Assembly (NCBI RefSeq): GCF_900115395.1
Contig: NZ_FOWE01000008.1
Coordinates: 62,001 to 126,000 of the forward strand
From: Geodermatophilus obscurus
GTDB taxonomy: Bacteria > Actinomycetota > Actinomycetes > Mycobacteriales > Geodermatophilaceae
DNA: 64,000 bases
Direction of reading: 5' to 3'
The notes beneath the pieces were generated by a model. The model made no database searches. It saw nothing but the letters and a program-made list of their open reading frames with translations, and was not told the origin of the DNA. Shown here piece by piece: positions 8,653-19,252 of this stretch. Every line of letters starts with the position of its first letter. Positions within the stretch are counted from its first letter, which is position 1. A program made the position numbers and the translations under genes.

Positions 8653-10854
8653 GTGTTCGAGACCCTCGGACGAGTGGTGTACCGGCGACGGCGGGCGGTA
8701 CTGGCGGTCGGCGCCCTGCTCGTCGTCCTCGCGGGCGTGTTCGGCACCGGCCTGTTCGGCCGGCTCACCGGCGCCGGCTTCGAGGACCCGGCCAGCGAGA
8801 GCTCCCGGGCGGCGGAGCTGGCGGTCCGGGAGCTCGGCCGCGACAGCGCCGACGTCGTCGTCCTCTACCGCAGCGAGGACCTCCTCGTCGACGACCCGGC
8901 CTACCGCGAGGTGGTCACCGCCTCGCTCGCCCGGCTGCCCGGCGACCTCGTCGAGCGGACGACGACCTGGTTCGACACCGGGGCGGAGTCCCTGGTGAGC
9001 AGGGACCGGCGGTCGACCTACGCGGTGCTGCAGCTGGCCGGGGACGCCGACGAGCGGACCGACGCGCTCGAGGCCGTCGAGGCGGAGCTGTCCGCACCCG
9101 GGCTGGAGACGGCGATCGGCGGCGCCACCACCGTGGAGCGCGACATCAACGAGCGCGTCGGCGACGACATCGCGCGGGCCGAGATGATCTCGCTGCCGGT
9201 GCTCGCGGTGCTGCTGGTGGTGGTCTTCGGCAGCCTCACCGCCGCGAGCCTGCCGCTGGCCATCGGCATCACCTCGATCCTCGGCTCGTTCGCGGCGCTG
9301 CGGGCGGCCAGCGCGTTCACCGACGTCTCGGTGTTCGCCGTCAACGTGGTGACGATCCTGGGCCTGGGGCTGGCCATCGACTACGGGCTGTTCGTGGTGA
9401 GCCGGTTCCGCGAGGAGGTCCGGCAGCGGGCGACGGTCGAGGAGGCGCTGGCCCGCACGATGGCCACGGCCGGCCGGACGGTCGCCGTCTCGGGGGTCAC
9501 GGTCGCGCTGTCGCTGGCCGGGCTGCTGATCTTCCCGCAGGTGTTCCTGCGCTCCATGGGGATCGGCGGGATGAGCGCCGTCCTGGTCGCGATGCTCGCC
9601 GCCCTTACCCTGCTCCCGGCGCTGCTGGCCGTGCTCGGTCCGCGGGTCGACGCACTGTCGGTGCGGCCGTGGCTGAGCCGGGTGAGCCGGCGTCCCCGGC
9701 ACGCGGCGACCTCCGGCCCCGGCGGCTGGGAGCGGCTCGCCCGCGCGGTCATGCGCCGGCCGGTCGTGGTGACCGTCGCCGTCGTCGGCCTCCTGCTGGC
9801 GCTGGCCCTGCCCTTCCTGCGCGTCGAGTTCGGGGCGATCGACGTCCGGGCGCTGCCGGCGGGGACGGAGAGCCGGGTGGTGGCCGAGACGATCGACCGC
9901 GACTTCCCCGCCTCGCCGTCCGGCCCGGTGACGGCGGTGGTGACCCTCGCCGACCCCGTCGCCTCCCCCGAGGGCGCGGTGGCGCTGCAGCGCTACGTGG
10001 GGGACCTCGCCGCCGTCGAGGGCGTCGAGGGCGCCACGGTGACCGGCGCGGCCGGGAGCACGGCCCGGGTGTCGCTGGCCTACGCCGGGGACCCGGTCGA
10101 CGCCGCCGCCCGCGACCTGGTCGCCGCGGTGCGCGACGTCCCCGCTCCCCCCGGCGGCGCGGTGCTCGTGGGCGGGGAGAGCGCGGCGATGACCGACCTG
10201 CTCGCCAGCCTGGCCTCGCTGCTGCCGTGGATGGCGCTGCTCGTGGTGGGGACGACGCTGGTGCTGCTGTTCCTGGCCTTCGGCTCGGTCGTGCTGCCGG
10301 TCAAGGCCGTGCTGATGAACGTGCTGTCTCTGGGGGCCTCGTTCGGCGCCCTCGTGTGGATCTTCCAGGACGGCAACCTCTCCGGCGTCCTGGACTTCAC
10401 CCCGACCGGCTTCATCGAGGCGACCCAGCCGATCCTCGTGCTGGCCATCGTCTTCGGCCTGTCGATGGACTACGAGGTGTTCCTGCTGTCGCGGATCCGG
10501 GAGCAGTACGACCTCACCGGCGACAACACCACCGCGGTGGCCACCGGGCTGCAGCGCACCGGCGGCATCATCACCAGCGCCGCCCTGCTGCTGCTGGTGG
10601 TGATCGGCGCGTTCTCGCTGTCGGGGATCACGTTCATCAAGATGATCGGCGTGGCGATGGCCATCGCGATCGTCGTCGACGCGACCGTCGTCCGGCTCCT
10701 GCTCGTGCCGGCGTCGATGCGGCTGCTGGGCCGGGCCAACTGGTGGGCGCCCGGGCCGCTGCGCCGGGTCTACGCCCGGTACGGCATCCGGGAGTCCGAC
10801 GGCGGGCAGCCGGCGGCCGCGCCCCGCGACCCGGAGCCGGCCCTCGCCGGCTGA
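8653..10854 (+). CDS. MMPL/RND-family membrane transporter
   Basis: 733 residues from the GTG at 8653, preceded by GGAG at 6 bases; the GTG at 8641 is an alternative. The two-fold RND layout is visible: a membrane helix, an extracellular domain (about 40-180), five helices, then a second copy from about residue 360. Characteristic segments are GLGLAIDYGLFVVSRFREEV in the first half and FGLSMDYEVFLLSRIREQYD in the second, each with the Asp-Tyr pair used in proton coupling. Such transporters export lipids, siderophores or drugs. Its divergent TetR neighbour probably regulates it. Confidence 0.94.
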   Translation: MFETLGRVVYRRRRAVLAVGALLVVLAGVFGTGLFGRLTGAGFEDPASESSRAAELAVRELGRDSADVVVLYRSEDLLVDDPAYREVVTASLARLPGDLVERTTTWFDTGAESLVSRDRRSTYAVLQLAGDADERTDALEAVEAELSAPGLETAIGGATTVERDINERVGDDIARAEMISLPVLAVLLVVVFGSLTAASLPLAIGITSILGSFAALRAASAFTDVSVFAVNVVTILGLGLAIDYGLFVVSRFREEVRQRATVEEALARTMATAGRTVAVSGVTVALSLAGLLIFPQVFLRSMGIGGMSAVLVAMLAALTLLPALLAVLGPRVDALSVRPWLSRVSRRPRHAATSGPGGWERLARAVMRRPVVVTVAVVGLLLALALPFLRVEFGAIDVRALPAGTESRVVAETIDRDFPASPSGPVTAVVTLADPVASPEGAVALQRYVGDLAAVEGVEGATVTGAAGSTARVSLAYAGDPVDAAARDLVAAVRDVPAPPGGAVLVGGESAAMTDLLASLASLLPWMALLVVGTTLVLLFLAFGSVVLPVKAVLMNVLSLGASFGALVWIFQDGNLSGVLDFTPTGFIEATQPILVLAIVFGLSMDYEVFLLSRIREQYDLTGDNTTAVATGLQRTGGIITSAALLLLVVIGAFSLSGITFIKMIGVAMAIAIVVDATVVRLLLVPASMRLLGRANWWAPGPLRRVYARYGIRESDGGQPAAAPRDPEPALAG

Positions 10855-10863
10855 CGACGCCCC

Positions 10864-10898
10864 GGCGCCGGCTCCGCGATCACCGCGGAGCCGGCGCC
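10864..10898. terminator. Bidirectional terminator hairpin
   Basis: GGCGCCGGCTCCGCG pairs perfectly with its complement around a 5-base loop. It lies between the ends of the convergent MMPL gene and the small zinc-ribbon gene and could serve both. Confidence 0.78.
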
Positions 10899-10904
10899 CG
10901 GGGG

Positions 10905-11045
10905 TCAGCGGGCCGGAGCCTGGGGCACCGGCGGGCGGCGGCGGGTCCGCAGCCGCAGCACCGGCTGGGTCAGCTGCGCCAGCGCGGCGCAGCGCGCGCA
11001 CACCGGGCCGGGACGGGTCTCGGCGGCGCAGGTGTCACAGGGCAC
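10905..11045 (-). CDS. Small zinc-ribbon-like protein
   Basis: 46 residues starting at the GTG at 11045. Two CxxC knuckles, CDTC and CARC, are separated by ten residues (AAETRPGPV plus flanks), followed by a basic Arg/Pro-rich tail. This is the layout of a minimal zinc ribbon. A hairpin terminator follows. Longer upstream frames look like shadows. No function can be assigned. Confidence 0.55.
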   Translation of the reverse strand: MPCDTCAAETRPGPVCARCAALAQLTQPVLRLRTRRRPPVPQAPAR

Positions 11046-11160
11046 GCGGGTCTCCTCGAACGCGGGAGTCCGACCGGACTCGGGGAGACACCGACCCTGC
11101 CACCTGAGACCGGCGGCGCCGTGCCGCGTGGGGCGGGTGGGACGACTCGTCAGCGATCCG

Positions 11161-11277
11161 TCACCTGGCGGCGGGCTCGGCGATCCAGCGGGGCCGGCGG
11201 CGCACGACGGCGGTGGCGACCGGGCGGGGCGGAGGGGTGTCGGCGCGGACGGGGACACAGGGGTGCGGGGTGCTCAC
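11161..11277 (-). CDS. Possible 38-residue Arg/Pro-rich peptide
   Basis: A short frame starting with GTG at 11277, with GGGAGG well placed upstream. It reads STPHPCVPVRADTPPPRP near the start and ends RRRPRWIAEPAAR. It is too short to test by composition, and support rests on the ribosome site and the absence of any other gene between 11046 and 11556. Could be a chance frame. Confidence 0.35.
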   Translation of the reverse strand: MSTPHPCVPVRADTPPPRPVATAVVRRRPRWIAEPAAR

Positions 11278-11556
11278 GGTGACCTCCCGGGGACGGTGGC
11301 CGCAGAGCGTGGCACCCACCGCCGCGCCGTGGGGGTGCCGACGCCCCCGGAGGACGACATGTCACGCGAACGCCCCACCCCGTTCCCCCGGACGGTGCCG
11401 CTGCGTCGCGCCGGGGACCCCGCGAGTGGTCGGTCGTCGAGTGATCGGTGGTCGTGGTCCCCGGGCGCTGATGGTCACGGTGCCCGACCACTCGGCGCCG
11501 GGTGTCGGCCTGCGGTCGCCTCGCACCGCCGAAGACAGCAGCAGGCCGACACGCGG
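11278..11556. other. Intergenic stretch without supported gene
   Basis: Only overlapping shadow frames are seen. AGTGGTCGG near 11422 and CCGACCACT near 11488 form a 9-bp inverted pair, with related GGTCGTGGTC words between them. No promoter or RNA gene is recognised. Confidence 0.5.
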
Positions 11557-12015
11557 TCAGGTCTCGAGCAGGGCGCGCAGCCGGTCGAGGTAGGGCACCT
11601 GCCCCGTCACCAGCTTGGACCGCGCCTCGTCGAGGCCGAACCAGGCCGCGCGGTCGACCTCCGGGAAGTGCTGCACCCGGCCCGACCGCGGCGGCCACTC
11701 CAGCGGGAAGGTGCCGCTGACCACCGCGTCGGCGTCCAGGTCGCCCTCGGCGGCCCACACGGTGAGCACCTTGGCGCCGGCCCGCAGCTCGCCGAGCGGC
11801 ACCAGCGCCGTCGACGGGACCGGGCTGCCGAGCTCCTCCTCGAACTCCCGGCGCGCCGCGGCGAGAGGCTCCTCGCCGTCGCCGTACTCGCCCTTCGGGA
11901 TCGACCAGGCGCCCTCGTCCCTGCGCGACCAGAACGGCCCGCCCATGTGCCCGAGCAGCACCTGCAGGCCGGGGGTGCGCCGGTACAGCAGGACCCCCGC
12001 GCTCCGTCTCGGCAC
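11557..12015 (-). CDS. NUDIX hydrolase
   Basis: 152-residue single-domain NUDIX protein. The catalytic box is GEYGDGEEPLAAARREFEEE followed by LG, meeting the Gx5Ex7REUxEExGU pattern. The N-terminus (RRSAGVLLYRRTPGLQVLLG) and WSIPKGE match the group of NTP/NDP-sugar pyrophosphohydrolases common in actinobacteria. The substrate is a nucleoside diphosphate linked to an unknown group. The start is the GTG at 12015. A hairpin separates it from the amidase gene upstream. Confidence 0.92.
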   Translation of the reverse strand: MPRRSAGVLLYRRTPGLQVLLGHMGGPFWSRRDEGAWSIPKGEYGDGEEPLAAARREFEEELGSPVPSTALVPLGELRAGAKVLTVWAAEGDLDADAVVSGTFPLEWPPRSGRVQHFPEVDRAAWFGLDEARSKLVTGQVPYLDRLRALLET

Positions 12016-12059
12016 CGGCCCAGCCTGGCACGCGGTGACCAGGCGGGACGTCGTGGACG

Positions 12060-12092
12060 GCGCCTCCCGAGGGGGGACACTCGGGAGGCGCC
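12060..12092 (-). terminator. Intrinsic terminator hairpin
   Basis: GGCGCCTCCCGAG and its exact complement flank a 7-base loop, six bases after the stop of the isochorismatase-family gene. Confidence 0.78.
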
Positions 12093-12097
12093 GCCGT

Positions 12098-12721
12098 CTA
12101 CGCGGGGCGCTGCAGGTGGGTCAGCGCCCCGGACAGGTCGACGACGTCGGCGTACTTGGCGTCGAGGTCGGCCAGGTTGTTCTCGTGCAGGGCCGGGCTC
12201 CGGTCGGCGCAGGCCTGGCGCACCACCTGCGGGCGGAAGCCGGAGTTGAGCGCGTCCGTGGCCGAGGCCCGGATGCAGCCGGACGTGGAGACGCCGGCGA
12301 GCACCACGGTGTCCACGCCCAGGCCGACGAGGGTCGGCGCCAGTGTCGTGCCGAAGAACGCCGAGGCGTACTGCTTGACCACCACCGGCTCCCCGGGATC
12401 GGGCTCCAGCGTGAGCTCGCCCCACTCCCCCGGCGCGTCCTCGGCGAAGGCGGCCAGCGCCGGCACCTTGCGCACGAACAGCCCGCCGTCGGCCAGCCCC
12501 CGGGCGTAACGGACCGCCGTCCACACCACCGGGTGCCCGCCGGACCGGGCGGCGTCGACCAGCGCGGCGGCCGCCTCGACGGCCGAGGCGGGGTCGGGCA
12601 GCGCGAACGGCCCGTCCGGCTCGGTGTAGGCCCGGCACAGGTCGACGACGAGCACGGCCGGCTGGCTCCCCCAGCCCACCCGGCCGGAGAACGCCGGGCC
12701 GTGCGGCCCGGCGGCGCTCAT
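12098..12721 (-). CDS. Isochorismatase-family amidase (N-carbamoylsarcosine amidase-like)
   Basis: 207 residues from the ATG at 12721. The catalytic triad of the cysteine hydrolase family is present: Asp in LVVDLCRAYTEPDGP, Lys in VVVKQYASAFFGT and Cys in VSTSGCIRASATDALN. The long loop after the Asp and the FFGT segment resemble N-carbamoylsarcosine amidase and maleamate amidase more than true isochorismatases. It follows hyuB on the same strand. Acting on the N-carbamoyl product of HyuAB would release ammonia and CO2 and give an amino acid such as sarcosine. That pathway is inferred from gene order. Confidence 0.85.
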   Translation of the reverse strand: MSAAGPHGPAFSGRVGWGSQPAVLVVDLCRAYTEPDGPFALPDPASAVEAAAALVDAARSGGHPVVWTAVRYARGLADGGLFVRKVPALAAFAEDAPGEWGELTLEPDPGEPVVVKQYASAFFGTTLAPTLVGLGVDTVVLAGVSTSGCIRASATDALNSGFRPQVVRQACADRSPALHENNLADLDAKYADVVDLSGALTHLQRPA

Positions 12722-12734
12722 CCCGCCCCCCGGT

Positions 12735-12798
12735 GTCGAGATCGCGCGATCTCGCACGTTTGGAGCCCGCCGAGCGTGCGAGATCGCGCGATCTCGAC
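12735..12798. repeat. 24-bp perfect inverted repeat with internal palindromes
   Basis: GTCGAGATCGCGCGATCTCG plus CACG is followed after 16 bases by its exact reverse complement. Each arm itself contains the palindrome CGAGATCGCGCGATCTCG, so cruciform or alternative hairpins are possible. It lies just past the hyuB stop and just before the amidase start, so it could terminate or attenuate within the operon. Confidence 0.85.
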
Positions 12799-12821
12799 GG
12801 AGGAGGAGGGCAGCACCGCGT

Positions 12822-14699
12822 TCACCTCGCGGCCCACACCGGACGGCGCGGCGCGGGGAGGCCGGTCTCCTCCTCGCAGCGGGCCAGCAGCTCCTCGATC
12901 GGCGGCCCCATGTCGAACACCGGCAGCTCGGCGGGGCGGTCGGCGCGCAGCTGGTCGCGCAGGGTGTCGGTCGCCCCGGGGTCCACCTCGCCGCCGTCGC
13001 ACACGACCACGCCGTAGCGCCGGGCGCCGTCCTGGGTGACCAGCCCGCGGCGGACCTCCCGCGCCACCAGCTCCGGGTCGCGCGCCAGCGGGTCGCCCCA
13101 CCCGCCCCCGCCCCAGGTGACGAAGTGCAGGACGTCGCCCGGCCGCACCGGCACCCCGTGGCACTTGCTGGGCAGCATCTCGCGGGTGCCGTCGGTGCGG
13201 TCGATCCACTTGCGGCCCCGGGCGCCGGGCGTGCCGCCGTTGACGCCCCACGGGTAGGTCAGCCAGCGGTCGTCGTGGATGGCGATCTCGCCGGGCTCCT
13301 CGAAGACGTAGGCGACGTCGACGCCGTTGCCGCCGCGGTGCAGCCCGGCGCCGCCGGTGTCGGCGACGGTCTCCCACTTCTCGATCCGCAGCGGGTAGTA
13401 GGACTCGAGGTACTCGCAGGGGATGTTGACGAAGCTCGGCCACAGCGAGTGCCCGTCGGGCCCGTCGCCGAGCGGCCGGCCCGGGATGCCGCCGAACCCG
13501 ATCGAGTAGAGCTGGAACCACTCCCCCGTGCGCTCCCCGGACGAGTAGTGCCCGGAGTACATGAAGTGCGGCGAGGACGAGAAGCCGGCCGCGTTGAGCA
13601 GCGCTGGGTTGGTCTGCCCGAGCAGCCCGCCGAAGAGGTCGAACACCCGCCCGATGCCGTGGTTGCGGCCCGACAACGCCGCCGGGAACTTCGGCTTCCA
13701 GTAGGAGCCCTCGGGGATCGTGACGTCGACCAGCGGGTAGAAGCCGTCGTTCCAGAGGATCTGCGGGTCGGCGACGGTGATCATGTAGATCCCGAAGAAC
13801 ATCCGGGTCAGGTTCTCGTTGATGTAGTAGTTGATCGGCCCGACCGCCTGCGGCGAGGAGCCGGTGAAGTCGATGTGCACCTTGTCCCCGGTGCGGGTCA
13901 GCGACATCTTCAGCTCGTAGGGGCCGTTGCCGACGCCGTCGTCGCAGATGTAGTCGGTGAAGGAGAGGGTGCGGCCCTCCTCGAACACCATCGACAGCAG
14001 CACCTTCATCGCGTCGTGGTTGCGCTGCAGCAGCGCGTCGAGCGCCGACAGGTAGGTGCCCGTGCCGAACCGGTCGCACATCTCGACCACCCGCCGGGAG
14101 GCGGTGCGGCAGGCGGCGACCAGGCCGTTGAGGTCGGCGCGGTTCCAGTCGGGCTTGCGGACCTGGTTGAGGATGATCCGCAGCGCGTCCTCGTTCGGCA
14201 CGCCCCGCCGGTAGAGCTTGAAGGGCGGGATGACCACGCCCTCCTCGTAGATGGTGGTGGCGTCGGTCGGCATGGACGACGGCGTCTTGCCGCCCACGTC
14301 GGACATGTGCCCGAACATCGACGCCCAGCCGACGATCCGGCCCTCGTGGAAGACCGGGACGACGACCAGCCAGTCGTTGGCGTGGCTGATCGCGGCGCCG
14401 CAGGAGTAGGGGTCCGACGTCAGCAGGACGTCGCCCTCCTCGACGGTGCCGTCGAAGCCGTCGAGGAAGTCGGGGATGGACAGGCCGAACTGGCCGACGA
14501 CCATCTTCCCGTCGCGGTCGGCGATGAGCGGGAACTCGTCGTGCTGCTCGCGGATGCCCGGGGAGAGCGCGGTGCGGAAGAGCACCTCGTCCATCTCGTA
14601 GCGGGCGTTGCGCAGCCCGTTCTCGATGAGGTCGAGGGTCACCGGGTCGACGTCGACCCGCTCCACCTCGCCGGTCGCGGTCTCGATGATCCGTGCCAT
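12822..14699 (-). CDS. hyuB: Hydantoinase B / oxoprolinase family subunit
   Basis: 625-residue subunit of an ATP-dependent hydantoinase/acetone-carboxylase-type enzyme. The N-terminus has VDPVTLDLIENGLRNARYEM and TALSPGIREQHDEFPLIADR, then LLTSDPYSCGAAISHANDWL and MFGHMSDVGGKTPSS, all characteristic HyuB blocks with metal-binding residues. It starts two bases after the hyuA stop. With HyuA it would open a hydantoin, N-methylhydantoin, oxoproline or related lactam ring using ATP. The substrate cannot be fixed from sequence. Confidence 0.92.
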   Translation of the reverse strand: MARIIETATGEVERVDVDPVTLDLIENGLRNARYEMDEVLFRTALSPGIREQHDEFPLIADRDGKMVVGQFGLSIPDFLDGFDGTVEEGDVLLTSDPYSCGAAISHANDWLVVVPVFHEGRIVGWASMFGHMSDVGGKTPSSMPTDATTIYEEGVVIPPFKLYRRGVPNEDALRIILNQVRKPDWNRADLNGLVAACRTASRRVVEMCDRFGTGTYLSALDALLQRNHDAMKVLLSMVFEEGRTLSFTDYICDDGVGNGPYELKMSLTRTGDKVHIDFTGSSPQAVGPINYYINENLTRMFFGIYMITVADPQILWNDGFYPLVDVTIPEGSYWKPKFPAALSGRNHGIGRVFDLFGGLLGQTNPALLNAAGFSSSPHFMYSGHYSSGERTGEWFQLYSIGFGGIPGRPLGDGPDGHSLWPSFVNIPCEYLESYYPLRIEKWETVADTGGAGLHRGGNGVDVAYVFEEPGEIAIHDDRWLTYPWGVNGGTPGARGRKWIDRTDGTREMLPSKCHGVPVRPGDVLHFVTWGGGGWGDPLARDPELVAREVRRGLVTQDGARRYGVVVCDGGEVDPGATDTLRDQLRADRPAELPVFDMGPPIEELLARCEEETGLPAPRRPVWAAR

Positions 14700-14700
14700 G

Positions 14701-16781
<2,081 letters not shown>

Positions 16782-16785
<4 letters not shown>

Positions 16786-17468
16786 GCGGTCTCCTCCTGG
16801 GGGTGGGCGGTCGCCTGCAGGCGGGCCGCCCGGACCATGACGGCCCGGGCGTTGGCGATGTGGCTGGTCATGACGGCGCGCGCCCACGCGGGGTCCCCGG
16901 CGCGGACGGCGGCGACGATCTCGGTGTGGTGGGCCAGGCTGCGGCGCAGCGACTCCTCGTCGTAGGTGAGGAAGTTGCGCCGCACGATCGGCGGGTGGAT
17001 CGCGGCGGCGAGGGCGGCGGCCAGGGTCGGGTGCGCGGCGAGGGTCACCAGCCGGTCGTGGAAGGCGCGGTTGAGCGGCACGAGGGCGTCGAGGTCCTGG
17101 GCCGGCCCGGGGGCGCCGACCTCGTGCATCCGGCGGGCCAGGGCGTCGAGCTCGTCGACGTCGCCGGGCCCGGCGTTCGGGACGGCGTGCGCGGTGAGCT
17201 GCGGCTCCAGCACCGACCGCAGGTCGAACACGCCCTCGAGCTCGGCGACGGTCCAGGTGGCCACCCGGGCGCCGCGGTTGGCCACGACCTCCACCAGCCC
17301 CTCGGCGGCCAGCCGGGAGAGCGCCTCGCGGACCGGGGTCCGGCTCACGCCCAGCCGGTCGGCGAGCTCGACCTCGCCGAGTCGCGCGCCCGGGGCCAGC
17401 TCGCCGCCCATGATCAGCTCGCGCAGCGTTCCGAGGGCGCGCTCCGCGGACGTCGGCGGACGTGTCAA
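16782..17468 (-). CDS. GntR/FadR-family regulator (FCD domain)
   Basis: 228 residues, first gene of the hydantoinase operon. The winged helix is MGGELAPGARLGEVELADRL, then GVSRTPVREALSRLAAEGLV. The FCD ligand domain follows with the metal-binding His/Asp residues (LNRAFHDRL, AHHTEIVAAVRAGD). The likely start is the TTG at 17468, with GGGGAGG eight bases upstream. Two TTGCATGCAA-like sites lie in the divergent region, one next to this gene and one towards the SnoaL gene. It probably represses both directions and is relieved by a pathway intermediate. Confidence 0.92.
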
Positions 17469-17488
17469 CGGTCACACCTCCCCGGTGA

Positions 17489-17498
17489 TTGCATGCAA
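17489..17498. promoter_or_regulatory. Candidate GntR operator, proximal
   Basis: TTGCATGCAA is an exact 10-bp palindrome 21 bases upstream of the GntR start. It resembles the short TTG-type palindromes bound by FCD-type GntR proteins. Confidence 0.55.
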
Positions 17499-17623
17499 GT
17501 TAGGGGTCGAGGTGGCCCGCCACAAGAGGAGCGCGGAAGACTCCCCGGTCTCGATTCCGCCGTTGCACTGCAGGTCGTGGCGGGTGCAGACTCCCCATCA
17601 CCCCGGACACCGCGCTCCGGAGC

Positions 17624-17633
17624 CTGTATGCAA
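17624..17633. promoter_or_regulatory. Candidate GntR operator, distal
   Basis: CTGTATGCAA matches the proximal palindrome at 8 of 10 positions and lies 80 bases upstream of the divergent SnoaL gene. Two similar sites on either side of the divergent region suggest joint control of both operons. Confidence 0.45.
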
Positions 17634-17713
17634 CCGAGCGTGTCGGGATCCGTGCAGGAACGGCGCGCCCGGCGGGGTCGACCGAGCCCACCCGCGAGGA
17701 AGCGAGGACCGAC

Positions 17714-18136
17714 ATGGTCACGGCGACGATCACGCGCCCGGCCGGCGACGCACCGACGTACGGCTACCTGGTCAACCTGGTCGAGCGGTACTTCTCCTGC
17801 GTCGACGCCAACGACCTCAGCGGTGTCCTCGACTGCTTCACCGAGGACGCGGTGTTCACCATCCAGTCGGCGCACTCCACACACAGCGGGCGCGACGGCC
17901 TGCGGGCGATGTACGAGGACCTCTTCGCCACCTACACGCCGCGGATGCGGCACGTGCACTTCACCCACGTCGCCGACCCGGAGAACAACCGGATCGCCTC
18001 GCAGTTCACCGTCGAGCTCACCGACACCGGGGGCACCGAGACGACGCTGACCAACTGCAACTTCTTCTACCTGGACGGCCTGCGGTTCCACCGGGTGTTC
18101 GTCTACATGAGCGACGGCGTCAACGTCCTGCACTGA
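17714..18136 (+). CDS. SnoaL-like / NTF2-fold protein
   Basis: 140 residues with an alpha-beta barrel signature: LVNLVERYFSCVDANDLSGV, LDCFTEDAVFTIQSAHSTHS and GRDGLRAMYEDLFATY. The family includes cyclases, isomerases and dehydratases that bind small hydrophobic ligands. It precedes a carbon-carbon lyase-family gene by 48 bases and diverges from the hydantoinase operon. A role in the same catabolic locus is plausible. Exact chemistry unknown. Confidence 0.85.
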   Translation: MVTATITRPAGDAPTYGYLVNLVERYFSCVDANDLSGVLDCFTEDAVFTIQSAHSTHSGRDGLRAMYEDLFATYTPRMRHVHFTHVADPENNRIASQFTVELTDTGGTETTLTNCNFFYLDGLRFHRVFVYMSDGVNVLH

Positions 18137-18184
18137 CGGTCCTGCACGGGCGGCGGTACGGGTACCGGACACACGGAGGTCGGC

Positions 18185-19072
18185 GTGGGAGAGATGCTGG
18201 GGAGCGACCGGACCCCCCGTGCCCGGCTGCGCGAGCTGCTCGCCGGGCGCGGGCCGCTGCTGGCGCCGGGCGCCTACGACGCCCTGTCGGCGCGGCTGGT
18301 GGAGCAGGCCGGGTTCGACGCCGTCTACATGACCGGCTTCGGGACGACGGCGTCGCTCATCGGCCGGCCGGACGTCGGGCTGCTCACCGGCGCGGAGATG
18401 GTCGACAACGCCCGGCGCATCGCCGCCGCCGTCGACGTCCCGGTGATCGCCGACGCCGACACCGGCTACGGCAACGCGCTCAACGTCGTCCGGACCGTGC
18501 AGCTCTACGAGCAGGCCGGGGTGGCCGGGATCCAGCTCGAGGACCAGGTCATGCCCAAGCGGTGCGGGCACATGAGCGGCAAGGCCCTCGTGGCCGCCGA
18601 CGAGATGACCGGCAAGGTCCGGGCCGCCGTGGCCGCCCGCCGCGACCCCGACCTGGTGGTCATCGCCCGCACCGATGCGGTGGCCGTCACCGGCGTCGGC
18701 GACGCCCTCGAGCGCGCGCGGGCCTACGCCGACGCCGGCGCGGACCTGCTCTTCGTCGAGGCGCCCACCACCGAGGGCGACGTCGAGGCGGTGGCGACGG
18801 CGCTCGACGGCGTCGCGCCGCTGGTCTTCAACTGGGCCGAGGGCGGCCGCACCCCTCCCCTGTCCCTGGAGCGGATGCGCGAGCTCGGGTTCGCGCTGGT
18901 CATCTACCCGATCGGCACCCTGCTGGCCGCCACGGCCGGTATCCGCTCCCTGCTCGCGGCGCTGCGCGCCCAGGGCGTCCCGCCGCTGGAGGGGCTGCCC
19001 TCCTTCGACCAGTTCACCGACCTCGTCGGCCTGCCCGAGGTGCAGGACCTGGAGCAGCGCTTCGCGCGCTGA
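18185..19072 (+). CDS. Isocitrate lyase / PEP mutase family enzyme
   Basis: 295 residues from the GTG at 18185, with GGAGG five bases upstream. A TIM-barrel enzyme with VIADADTGYGNALNVVRTVQ and QLEDQVMPKRCGHMSGK, the metal-binding Asp/Glu positions and the K-R-C-G-H loop with the catalytic Cys. Family members cleave or form C-C bonds in 2-hydroxy or oxo acids (2-methylisocitrate, oxaloacetate, 2,3-dimethylmalate). The KRCGH form resembles lyases rather than phosphomutases. It probably acts downstream in the locus controlled by the GntR regulator. Confidence 0.88.
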   Translation: MGEMLGSDRTPRARLRELLAGRGPLLAPGAYDALSARLVEQAGFDAVYMTGFGTTASLIGRPDVGLLTGAEMVDNARRIAAAVDVPVIADADTGYGNALNVVRTVQLYEQAGVAGIQLEDQVMPKRCGHMSGKALVAADEMTGKVRAAVAARRDPDLVVIARTDAVAVTGVGDALERARAYADAGADLLFVEAPTTEGDVEAVATALDGVAPLVFNWAEGGRTPPLSLERMRELGFALVIYPIGTLLAATAGIRSLLAALRAQGVPPLEGLPSFDQFTDLVGLPEVQDLEQRFAR

Positions 19073-19221
19073 CCGGGCCGCGCTGTCGGGCCACGCCGGC
19101 CGGGCCGCGCTGTCTGCCTGCGCCCCCGGCGGCCGACCCTCATCGGCAGCCGGGACGGGCCGCTGGGCACGTTCTCGGCCCTCCCGTCACACCCGTCCCA
19201 GACGCTCGCGGCGATGACCGG

Positions 19222-19241
19222 ACCGGTCCGTCCGGACCGGT
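19222..19241. promoter_or_regulatory. 9-bp inverted repeat before the DUF4011 helicase gene
   Basis: ACCGGTCCG and CGGACCGGT are separated by two bases, 11 bases before the helicase start. This could be an autoregulatory operator or a terminator of the preceding gene. No regulator is adjacent. Confidence 0.4.
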
Positions 19242-19252
19242 AGACAGGATCC

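Noticed and set aside
11359-11595. Plus-strand frame starting with ATG after GGAGG near 11359
   Set aside because: It runs on into the antisense of the NUDIX gene, has shadow-type composition and no motif.
19074-19121. CCGGGCCGCGCTGTC occurring twice after the lyase gene
   Set aside because: A short GC-rich direct repeat of two copies with no further structure; probably a local duplication.
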